The notes under the pieces are model-generated. The model did not search any database and had not been told where the DNA came from. It worked only from the letters and a program-made list of their open reading frames with translations. Position numbers and translations under genes: made by a program. Shown here piece by piece: positions 45,890 to 56,800 of a stretch of 64,000 nucleotides of DNA (the first letter of the stretch is position 1; each line of letters opens with the position of its first letter). The DNA lies in assembly GCA_025267735.1 (NCBI GenBank), contig CM046297.1, forward strand, positions 36,420,011-36,484,010, given 5' to 3'. This DNA comes from Mactra quadrangularis. Lineage: Eukaryota > Mollusca > Bivalvia > Venerida > Mactridae.

Positions 45890-47125
45890 TTGCAATCAAA
45901 GAATAACATCTTACTACAGTCTTTAAATAACGATATTGATGTATTTATTGAAATTTTGACAAATAATTACCACCAAGCTGGTGAATGCATGAAATAACGT
46001 AAGACATTTCTTACTAACCAACATCCATGGTGGGATGATGATTGTTATGAATTGAAAAACAGAAAATATAACTTATTAAAATGTTTTCGAAACTCTAAGT
46101 CAACAAGATTTACAAAACTATAAAAAAGTCTTAACAATTTTAAGAACTGCTGTAGAATTATAAAAAATGCGAATACCAACACAATAAAAGGCTGAAGTAA
46201 GTTAACAGCCGAGATGCGTGTTCATTTTGGAAACAGCTTAAATGCTATAAATCTAAAACATAATGCTAAGTAATAGTATAAAACCTCTAATGAGGTTGCT
46301 TCACAAGTATGATTTATTCAGTTTTTTTGACCTGTATTTGTCTTCTGGGTCATTTCCATCGAAAAATTCATGGAAAACCCTTCTACATAAAAAAGTAATG
46401 TTACCAGGACGCATTTCAAGAATGCAATCTGTCTGTAGCCTAGTACCCGATGTAGATCTGCATACAGCACTTATAGTCGGTAAACTATGTAAGATCTGGA
46501 CATTATCACGTCGTTTTGATGAACAATCCATTGTATGTAGTCAATTTATGCGCATTCTAGGTAGATTTTTCTCTCGTCCATACGTAGAACAATGTACTCT
46601 TTGTGGTGATCTAGTCACAAACATTGTCCAACATCAGTTATGGTTTTGTCTTAGTAACAAGCACATTAGAGATAAATTTATTACTATTGCTTTGAAACAC
46701 TTTGAAACAAGTAAATTCACTTCCGTTTATACATTGTGCTCATACATGTTCTTATTAGCGATAGGTAGGTTAGAGCCTAATGTTTTGCTCATTAAGACTA
46801 TTAATTCTATGTGTGACATTTAGGGCTGATTTTGGTTGTATATGATATTGCTTGCTTGAACACTTTGTTAACAGTTCATTTAGCCCATCTCACCCACATT
46901 TCGCTTTCGCCCCCGAGTGAGATGGGTTTGGTCATGAACTTACTTATTTTGTGTTTGAACTATTCTTGTAATAGCTTGTAATGGATAGATAATTCTTTGC
47001 CTTCTAGCTATTACAGGATCTGCTTTGATTATATTTTTGTATCTATATAATATGTTTGCTTTATCGTTTATATGTATATATGATTATATATTATGCTCTT
47101 CAGTAATTGGAGGAAATAAAAGTAT
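45890..47125 (+). mobile_element. rearranged LINE copy 2 (linker and C-terminus)
   Basis: Fragments in order: 45890-46260, where NQHPWWDDDCYELKNRKYN resembles the segment between endonuclease and RT (the frame has stops); then 46263-46825, the C-terminal domain; then a 3' UTR with a perfect 10-bp stem (cccatctcac 46884-46893 / gtgagatggg 46917-46926). It ends attggaggaaataaaag. The RT core is missing, so this is an internally deleted copy of the family at 10985-12812. Confidence 0.75.
46263..46825 (+). pseudogene. LINE C-terminal domain, open frame of 186 codons
   Basis: KYDLFSFFDLYLSSGSFPSK aligns with the C-terminal part of the LINE at 11003-12540 (NMDYFF, TTGNFPSKATW). A cysteine/histidine pattern follows (QCTLCGDL, IVQHQLWFC), resembling the terminal zinc-binding region of many non-LTR elements. 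The first Met is probably not a natural start; this is a fragment of a longer polyprotein. Confidence 0.75.
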
Positions 47126-47219
47126 ATTATTATATGTTTAGTTTATTTTAAACGTTTATTATATGAAAATACCCAATAAGCATCGACCCCAACATAAACA
47201 ATACACACATATATGCTGA

Positions 47220-47645
47220 CGAATGCTCAAACTCACTAAATGAACCATTTTCTCTCTCCGAAGTTGAATCGATTAAATAATAAACTGAAAAATAATAAAA
47301 GTTAAGGTCTGATGGAATTCAAACGGAATTTTATAAATATACATCTGTCAATACTTCGTCTTATTATTTAATCACATTTTATCTACAGGTACATTTCCTA
47401 AATCATGGTGTCAAAGTATCATATGTCCAGTATTTAAATCAGGGTTCAAGACATCTACTAGCAATTACAGAGGTTTATCAATTACTAATAATATGTACAA
47501 AATATTTTCAGGTGTTATTAACAAAATATTATATGAATGGGCTGGGTGAAATAATAAAATTAATGAGTGCCAAGCGGATTTTAGGCGCAATTATTCAGCA
47601 ATAGACAATGTTTTTTGTCTTCAATCACATAATTTTGCATAGCGT
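47220..47645 (+). pseudogene. LINE RT N-terminal fragment, frameshifted
   Basis: Pieces in shifting frames: LNEPFSLSEVESI, SDGIQTEFYK, GTFPKSWCQSIICPVFKSG, NYRGLSITNNMYKIFSGVIN, ECQADFRRNYSAIDNVF. This is the usual order of the RT finger region (GxDGIxxEFYK, then NYRGxS, then QAxFR). It is broken by stops and one or more indels. It starts about 100 bp after the tail of the previous LINE copy. Confidence 0.75.
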
Positions 47646-47804
47646 ATTGTATTTTGGGCTAGTGGCCTTAATTTTATTTAATAAATAAGTATTAATAATT
47701 TGTTTAAATTATATTTATTGTCTCAATTTATGGCTAGAAATCAATATTACCGCACAATTTTGTATAGTCTAATGATGCGTTGAGACGTCGTGAAATAAAT
47801 TATT

Positions 47805-48010
47805 TTTGAATACAAGAATGGACTTAGTAAAGCATTTCTCTGAACCTGGGAGGAGTTGCCTAACCATATCGCTAGGATTTGTGTCGTCTTTGAAGAAGAG
47901 ATAAAAAGGTTTCTTCCATAATAATTAATTAAGTGTTTGCATATTATCATTTTTAATATAAGAATGGACTAAGTAAAGCATTTCTCTGAACCTGGGGGGA
48001 GTTGCCTAAC
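47805..48010 (+). repeat. local repeat, two partial copies, inverted relative to 48545
   Basis: gaatggacttagtaaagcat then ttctctgaacctgggaggag and ttgcctaaccatatcgctag occurs twice here. It occurs once inverted at 48545-48715, making a possible stem with a ~540-bp loop. Confidence 0.7.
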
Positions 48011-48544
48011 CATATCGCTAGCATTTCTCTGAAATTGTTTATAGTGTAATGTTGTATTTTTGGCCAGTTGTCCTATTTGTCATGAATGAGTATTAAGAAT
48101 TACATGTAGATCAGTAATTTCATATTTTATCCAACTCTATTACTATATATGTACGCTAACACAACAACACTTTTGTATACTGTATTGCTGTAGTTTTGGC
48201 CGATGGCCTTGATTTTCTTGAATAAAATTTGTCTTGGTCGTGCTATTCCGGATAGTGACTGAAGTACTAACTCGTCTTTTTGCACAATGATAGTTATATG
48301 TACTTAAATATTTTTTTTCTAAGTACATGTGTCAAGTGATTACAACAACTTGAATTAACTCATTATATACAGTATAACCTGCATTAAGCAGCCGATGAGG
48401 GGAAATGTCTGGATTGGCTGCTTACAGCCGGCGACCTCTTAAACTTAGTGTGAGATTGCCTAAGCATATTGTTACGTATCGCTTTGTGTTCTGGTACACT
48501 TTTCACAGCAGAAGAAGCAAGATTGTGATATCAAATTAAGTGTA

Positions 48545-48715
48545 CCAGGGGACAAATCGCTAGTGATATGGTTAGGCAACTTCCCCCAGGTTCAGAGAAA
48601 TGCGTTACTTAGTCCATTCTCATATTCAAAAATGATATTATGCAAACAATTAGTTAATTATTATGAAAGAAACATTTTATCTCTTCTTCAAAGACGACAC
48701 AAGAGACAAATCCAT
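48545..48715 (-). repeat. local repeat, inverted copy
   Basis: Reverse complement of 47805-47945: gatatggttaggcaacttcc, cccaggttcagagaaatgcg and tctcttcttcaaagacgaca. 48011-48544 and 48716-49651 hold no recognised gene. Confidence 0.7.
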
Positions 48716-49651
48716 TGCAAATGTCTGCTTACTACAGGTTAATGATAAAGTGACTGACTTTGGGAGGAGGTTTTGTTTGTTTGTTTCTGTTGCTTTTCTG
48801 TTCCATTTCAATTTCAATGTCAATTGCTTGTAGTTGAAAGCAGTCTTCACGACAAACTTTTGTCAGCACTGGACATTCCGCCCAGCCAAATGAATTGTTT
48901 TACTGGACGAAATGAAAGTTTACAGGACCAAAAATAATCTTAGCAAATGGCGATATGTTGAAATATGCATTCCATATTAATTATCAAGCATGGTATTTCA
49001 TAAAATCAAATGGAAAATATTACATAAGACGATTTCTTTTTATTGAATTAGGAAAAATTAGCTGTAAAAATTCACTTGACCTGCGCCAATTTCGATGGAA
49101 TTGGTCAACGGTCCAGCGGCTAAAATCGAAGACTAGTTGAAAGATGGTTATCGATGGTGTTAAAAGAAACATATAAATGTTTATGGTCTTTGTTGAAAAG
49201 CGGTTAATGTTAAGGTGTACATGTATCTGCCTCTGGATATAACACGGATTATTTTTATGAATAGATAAAAAGGCACTCCTGCGATACAGTACCCATTTAA
49301 AGTTTGGAGACATCATCAGAATGAAGATTATCTGCATAGCTTTCATCTAACATTTGGTAACTGTTTATTATAATTTTTTGAAGTTTTCTATTATTTTTTC
49401 ATATTATCATAATTATAACTGTCACCACAAGAATAGCATACAATCTATGTTATGGGAAATAATAGTAATAAACGTGTTTTTGGAGGCTTTAAGATGTCAG
49501 ATTCTGAATCTTACAAATGTGTTGCATTAACGATTTTATCAAAAACCATACGCAAGTGAATTATAAATATCGATTAAAAGAAACGATTCAAAAATCAAGA
49601 ATAGTAGTAAATTGTTTCCTGTATTATTGTTTCTAAGCTGTTGGTAGATAC

Positions 49652-49947
49652 GAACCCGGGTCGATAGCGCAGTTGGTAGAGCGCCGGGATTTTGATACGC
49701 GTGCCCGAGGGGGTGCGGGTTCCGGGTTCCACCCGGGGAGGTTATACCCTTCCATGAAAATTTGACAATAATGTCGATTTTCCTCCATTGATTAGAAAAT
49801 ATGGAGAAGTTTCCGGTGTTGTGGGAGGGTAGGTGAGTACTGGTCATAGACAATGGTCCAGGAAAGCTAGGTAAGGTGCGCTGGACGCCGTGAAATGACC
49901 TAAATTGTGTTGATTCGGCGTTAACTCCAATAAATAAATAAATAAAA
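49652..49947 (+). mobile_element. full-length SINE with 13-bp target duplication
   Basis: Same family as 37628-37908: gtcgatagcgcagttggtag, gcgggttccgggttccaccc, gagtactggtcatagacaat, then (aaat)n. tgttggtagatac occurs at 49639-49651 and 49948-49960 as an exact duplication, so this is an intact, relatively recent retroposition. Confidence 0.9.
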
Positions 49948-50168
49948 TGTTGGTAGATACAGTGCAATTTTTATACAAAGTACAGTTTTATTATAGACGC
50001 TTGTAACAATTCAGTTCATCATATGTGTTAAGTAGTCGGTACTCAATTGCGGAAATAAATGTGTTGATACGAGTCGCCCATCTTTGTTAAACAACACTTT
50101 TATTTTTTATCTATACATTGGATGATTGTACCTTCTCTATTAAGGACTCACTTATTAAAAGTTGGTTG

Positions 50169-50287
50169 CAATCTGATTAAAACCCTATCTAAATTTTCCA
50201 CTCGCTAATTTAGATCTTTAGATCATTATATTCATAACGAAATTGTTATGATACGTAACTTGTTTACATCGTCTACGTCACGCGACT
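50169..50287. mobile_element. ~397-bp DNA transposon family, truncated copy D
   Basis: Starts caatctgattaaaaccctat and runs to tcgtctacgtcacgcga, matching the first ~155 bp of copy C with a small deletion (the ggcctttttcaaacgaagg part is missing). Its other end is absent. Confidence 0.75.
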
Positions 50288-50507
50288 TAGTGTCCATCAA
50301 TACTGTGACTAATAAAATGTTGCACCAAAAACTAACTAGGGACTTGCTAATAACAAAAAACACAATATTTTCATTCAAGAGATATTGAACTCTGTATTTG
50401 ATTTTAATTGACAACGTCGCGAACGTATGTGAATGAAAGCAATCATTTCTAATAGTACCAAAGATTTAGATTAAAAAAAACATATTAAAAATGTAAAACG
50501 TTAAAGA

Positions 50508-50615
50508 CTAAAAGCCTTAAACAATTCGAGTCAAGTCTTAGCCTAAAAATCTTAATCAAGACGTGTTACGTCTTAGCCTAAAAACCTTAAACAAGACGTG
50601 TTACGTCTTAGCAGA
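50508..50615. repeat. ~35-bp tandem repeat, about 3 copies
   Basis: Unit acgtcttagcctaaaaacct then taaacaagacgtgtt. aagacgtgttacgtctt inside is an interrupted palindrome. It lies about 130 bp upstream of the MEGF-like start codon. Confidence 0.8.
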
Positions 50616-50744
50616 CAGACATTTTAGACGGTTGTTTTTTAGTGTCGGACTGAAAACAATACACTAATTTAATCACATTTTAGGGCGTATGCGTACTAAC
50701 ACCAGTAATTTGTTCATAAAGCAAGCGACAAAATTTGAACAGAA

Positions 50745-50802
50745 ATGGAATTATTTTTTTTATTTTCATTTATATGTATAGTTTTTGGATACGATATCTA
50801 TA
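50745..50802 (+). CDS. MEGF-like gene, exon 1 (signal peptide)
   Basis: ATG at 50745 (G at -3, G at +4) encodes [19 protein letters not shown], a hydrophobic signal peptide, then the donor TATA|GTAAGTATG. Phase 1 at the end gives Ser at the junction with exon 2. The upstream 100 bp have only a weak cataaag TATA-like site. Confidence 0.82.
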
Positions 50803-53800
50803 GTAAGTATGTTGGGTATTTATGTAAACTATTTTGTTTTAATTTGAAATTTGAAATATTTATTATCTCTTAATTATATTTTGAAGACTTTTTTCTTCCC
50901 CAATGATCACCAAACATATCAAATAGAGAACCCAAGTCCGTGACGTAAAAGACTAACCGTTGGAATTCGAATCTAGAGCCCAGAAGGGGCAGCTGGTTCA
51001 AACCTACTGGGAAAGAAATATTTTCCATAAAGCATTTACAAAATGTCGCTTTTCCTTTATTAATGAAGTATTATGAAACGCAATAACAGCTATACATTCA
51101 GTAAAAGACAAATGTCACAACAAAGTTAAATTCAAAGTAGGATTTTTGGTATCATTCTTTAGCAATAAACGTTTTAATAGAGAGGGACGAAAAGTAAAAG
51201 TTGCAACAGTTCATTGTTTTTCTTTGTTTGGATTAACTTAAGAAAAGTATTTAATAATGTGGTTGAACATGAATATCTGCCCTGTGTTCAGTAACTTCTG
51301 TTAGCTATCGTGACGGGTACGGGAGAACTCAACACATAGACAACTCAACCCGTGCAATACTCAACACTAAGTTGGGACTTCTCAATCCGTTAGTAGGAGA
51401 TCGAGTTGAAAGAGTGTTCCATCTTTTTTTATCGTTATGATTAAAAGTTAACCTGTCTTTTAATGTTATTATATGCTTTCTATAATTTTCAAGCGTCATA
51501 TCAGGAGTTACAGGCATTTATAAAAACACACCTTACATTGAAATAAAGAGCAAAAGTGAAAAAGTCGGAAATTTTCAAAAATAACATTTTTTCACTGAAT
51601 TTCGAAAATACAGCCAAAATATTTTCAGAAAATGTTTTTGACTTAGTTTATGAACGACTAAACTAAAAAAAGCTGAAAATTGAAAAATCAACTGTAACCC
51701 ATTTTAGTGTATCCTGCCTGATTTTTCGTGGACAGCCTCTTAAATGTAAATGTATTTTTCAGGCCTTGCTGACTGGACATGTCCAACTGGAACCTATATT
51801 TCAGATAACGAATGCCTTCCATGCCAAGATAATTGTTCAGTATGTTTAAATAATGAAACCTGTTATGCTTGCAAGGCTACATATTGGGGGATCAGAGATG
51901 AGTGCGGTGTGGCTTGCCCAACAACATGTTTGTATTCAGAATGTGATGACTATTTTGGACAGTGTAAACTATGTCCGCTTAAACGTTACGGCAGTTTATG
52001 TGAAACCCGATTAGAAATTTTATGTGCAGACGGGTTATACCCAGTAAGCACTGACCAAGGAAACTTTGAATGTAGGAACTGTTCCAAGGATTGTTTGCGC
52101 TGTGATGAAAATGAGTGTTTCAGTTGTAGGCCTGGATTTTACAAACATCTATTGGAAGCAGATTGCCAGCGTTGCACACCAAACTGCAATAGGTGTACAG
52201 ATAAAGTGTGCATCGAATGTAAAGATGGACGATTTGGGCATTATTGTGAACACAAATGTACTTTAGCGAACTGTAAGAAATGCTCTTTTGGTTTATCATA
52301 TGACACAATTGTATGCCAAGAATGTAAACCCGAGTTTATACTGCAAAATGGCGAGTGTTACTGTCCCTTAACTTGCACAGAATCATGTGACCCCACTGGA
52401 GAGGAGTGTGCGGGGCGATGCATTGACGTGTCCAAAAATTGTAAACAATGTGGAAAAGATAATGCTGAAATTTGTTTGGAATGCAATTATGGTTTTTATG
52501 GCAATAAGTGTCATTTGCCGTGCAGCAGATATTGTAATAATATATGGTTTAAATATGATTCGATGTGCTCAATGAAAGACGGCACATGTAACAATTGCGA
52601 TTACGGTTATTATGGTCGTCATTGTAACTTCATATGTCCGTCATATTGTCGACTTTGTGATCAAAATAACGCAACATGCGAACCAAAACGTAAGCTAAGT
52701 CTTAACCTTATTATTGTAAATACCTTAACAAAACAAATTTAATCTAGCCCCTTAAAGACATAAAATAAAAGGGATTAGTTAGCAACATTTGCAGGTTCAA
52801 TTTTTCTGGTTTTGCATTTTATTACAATTTAGTTATAACAGGCACACAGTACATTGCTTTTAAAATTATTTCTATAATTTCTTTTTAATAAAAGGGGTGT
52901 TTCTAACCTGACCCACGTGGGTCAGATAAGTTAAAATTGATTCTAAAAAATATCTTGCACCGATGTATAGCTACAAGTGTTTATTACTGCAAAACATCAA
53001 AATAATAATGCTTTTTATTTCCAAACCGTCGCGGACTGATTTAGGATACAAATTTATGACAGAAACAAGCATAACAACACATCCATAAAAAGCTTCGTTA
53101 CATATGGGAGGCGAAACACGCAACGATAATGTAAAACATATTCTTGGCGTAATGACACAAGACTTCGTAAACATACTCCGTAATCACTTTTGCTTACAAC
53201 CATTGCCACATTTATTATGCTGTATAATGTAACTATTTTCTAAATGTTAGACATATTTATTTTAAATGTATGACGTACCAACATTGAATGTGACGTGGCA
53301 ATATAATTACATTTGAGCCTACTCAACAAAGTCTTATTGAGAACGCTGTATTAACTTGTAAAGTTTTTCCAATACATGTATCTTACTCAAAATAAAAAGA
53401 TAGTCATTATTATTTCCTATCTATTAACAAACTTGGTAATTTTGAATACAAACATGTAGCCTCTTTATTCGTAAAAAATATTATTTGAAATTATAATATT
53501 TTCACAAATCATACCTGTACAACGATACAAAACAAAAAAAAAATAAACATTATAAGAATCCTAAACAATGACAGACAAGTGTTTTTCACACCTGTGTAGA
53601 AAAAAGCTTGGATATTATTAATAATAAATAACAAATTAACCATTGACATCTGCTTGGGATTATCATTAACTATATATTTCAATACATAGAAACTTGACAC
53701 ATGGTATCCGGTTTTCAGAGGATGTTTTATGCATATCTAAAATTTTAATGTATGACGTACATTGTACTTCATGTACAGCGTACGAGTATACATGTATGTC

Positions 53801-56800
53801 ACAAATGCATCGTTTGAAGACAAAAACAGCGAAAACCCGTGTAGGCTCAAACTTTATAAGAGCTGTAAGTTTTTTTCAATGCTAGTCATATCAACGTGAA
53901 ACCTACTCAAAACTTAGCAGAAAAGTGTTAACTATTTGTGGCGCATTACATCCCCAACGCCAGTCTTATACTGTAATTCTCAGCAAATAGTTTTATTGAA
54001 ACATTAAGTCCAGGATGATTTTTTTCACAGTTTTCTTTATTGAACTGTAACACTGGAGAAGTAAAAGTCACGAGGTATTGCCATCGTGAAGGTACTTATA
54101 TGTTTCAAAGTGGCATTCAGTTCATCGTACAGCGGTGGGAACATTTCATTGGGGGATTAAATTCAGGGGATTAAATTCAAGATATTTATCATCGTCTAAA
54201 CGATAGTGGATTCATTTATTCCCACGCCGATTGAAGTATTTTGTTTGTTTCCGAAATGTCGTCTAAATATTCCAATTTATTAATGTTGAAAGAACTAGAA
54301 GTTCAGAATGTACCTAATGTTATCACTCACTTTTGTGAATGACCAATGCCGTATTTATTATATTTAGTAATGTAACGAATTGCTATAATGTTAGACGTAA
54401 AAATATTCTAAAACGTATCCCGTATAGATATATTCTGAAATGTATGACGTAACGATATTCTGAAATGTATGACATAACGATATTCTGAAATGTATGACGT
54501 AACGATATTCTGAAATGTATGACGTAAGAATAAATTGTAATGAGGGTAAGTTTGTTTCAGCTGATTCGGATTATTATGACTATTACTATGCCGAAGATGG
54601 AGGGGAAGAAAAAGACAACTCAAGTACTTTCTATCAAATAGGGCTCGGTGTATGTGCTTTGGCTGTGATAGCATTTATTGTGTGTCTGGTTAAAAGGTAA
54701 ATGGTTTCTTTAATCGTAAATTGACTGATTATTGTTTTGTAAACACCTGATTTAACTATCTAGTGAAATCTAATTTTGAAACGACTACGTGCTAGAATGG
54801 TCAATGTCCCTGGTTCTAAGGAGCTGTAACCTCTCATTAAAGAAAAATGGTATACAATTTTAACCAAATCCGCAACCATGGTGCAATAGATTGTCATTGA
54901 AAATAGCAGCGATTAAAGATTGGAAAAAATTAAACATACATAAAAACAAAATACCAACATTAAAAACAAACACAACATACTTGTTACTAAAATGCCTGTG
55001 ATTAATTAGAACGTTGGAGTAAAGCAGAATGGCCATTTTTTTGTTTGAAGGTAAACATTCCCTAATACCCTCACAATGACAAGCTGATACTCAAAAGTAT
55101 GGTAGATGCTTACAAAACATGATATTTTTCATTCGTTTAAAAAACGATTAACAAAATGTTTTTCAGAAAATATTCTTCTGCTATCATTAACCAAAACATT
55201 ACCCCAAATGGTGTCAGGGGAGAGAACATGGCAATTTCCCAGCAAAATGACGTCACTAGACCAATCGATCGACAAAATGACGCCACCAGTGCAAGTAATC
55301 AAGAAAATGGCGAGAACGAAGACTCTCCGTACGACTATATAGATATTGATTTTCTTACAAACAATTCGTCTGATAATTCCACTTACTTTAGCGATGGCTA
55401 TCTCAGGCCTGTTGGACAAAGAACCAGGAATGTTGACTCGGCTTATCTAACGCCTGTCTACAGAACAGAGGAGACAGGTTATGATGAAATACAATATCAA
55501 GTAACTGATTGTCAGTCAGGAAAAAGAAACACGTATCTAGGTAAGAATGACCATCTTATTTAATTTTAAAATTTTATTAATGGCAAAGCTTAGTCGTGGC
55601 CTCTTTGTTTGTAAACGGGATAAGGACGAAACGTGGAGAGGGAGGCTTTGGTCTTGGTGTCTTGATTTGCTTGGCAAATGTTGCGGCTAAGAACTCAAAG
55701 CCAACTGTGTGCCGTCTTGGCTGATCCTTTAACATGCTCTTTCCATGATAAGTTTGCTTGTAAGTCAACGCCAAGGTACTTAAAAGATTCAGTGAGCATA
55801 GTGTGCTTGAGATAATATTGATGGGTACTCAGAGCTTTTAATTTTTACACACTACACACACAATATACAGAATTTCTTCGGATGGAACTCTATGCCCCAT
55901 GTATGCATCAAAAGATAAAAGAAGATCGAGGTCCTGCTTGAGCTGATGTTGATAACTGACAGTCTTGATCTGCCTATATATGATGGCATCGTCAGCAAAT
56001 AGTCAAAAGTCTGAGGCGAGATTGCCAGGCAGGTCGTTAATAAAAACCAGAAATAACATTTGCCCTAGGACAGGCTCTTGGGGAACACCACTTACTAAAG
56101 GAACCTTTTTCGATGACTCGCCTTCGACCATTACCTGCTGAGATCAAGATGACAGGTAGGATTTATATCCACGAGAGTGTTTATCCACGAATATCGTAAT
56201 TAGCAGCTTTCTTTAGTAAGTGTGATGTGGACCCTATCAAAGTTTAATCCAGACTTAGCTTTCTAATCTAGATGCTAGTTACTTGTAAAGTGTAAGGATC
56301 TAGCTTTCGCATCTTCTCTTGGCCCGACATCGGTGCTGACCATCATGGATTATAGTATGTTCATCCAAATCGCCCATACACTTTGAAACCATGAGGTGTT
56401 CCAGCAGCTTACAACGGTGGGAGGTAAGTGATACTGATTGATAGTTTCATACTTCATGTCTTGATCCCTTCTTGAATACTGCAGTGACGTCGACATGCCT
56501 CCAGTCAGCTGGTACTGTACCCTCGTGGAGCAATTTCTTGTATATAAAGGCTATATTTGTAGCATAGTCATGCAGGACTCGAGCAGGGATGCCATCAGGT
56601 CGTGTGGCCTTGTTAGGATTTAGCTTCTGTACAATAGCAATCTAAGAACACCTTTCTCATCTATACCTATGTCGTTCATGTCTGGGAATGGATCTCCTCC
56701 TGGATCAGGATGGTAATGAATGTGCTACTTGGTAAAGACTGACTGGTATTGTCGGTCTAGTATGTTGGCCTTGTCTCTGGGCTGATTTAATTATCGGCTT

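Noticed and set aside
49539..49967. Minus-strand 142-codon frame
   Set aside because: It is the antisense of the SINE at 49652-49947.
53509..53885. Extra exons of the MEGF-like gene in intron 2
   Set aside because: Frames lack acceptor/donor pairs of phase 1 and contain no EGF-like cysteine pattern; direct joining of exons 2 and 3 is already in phase.
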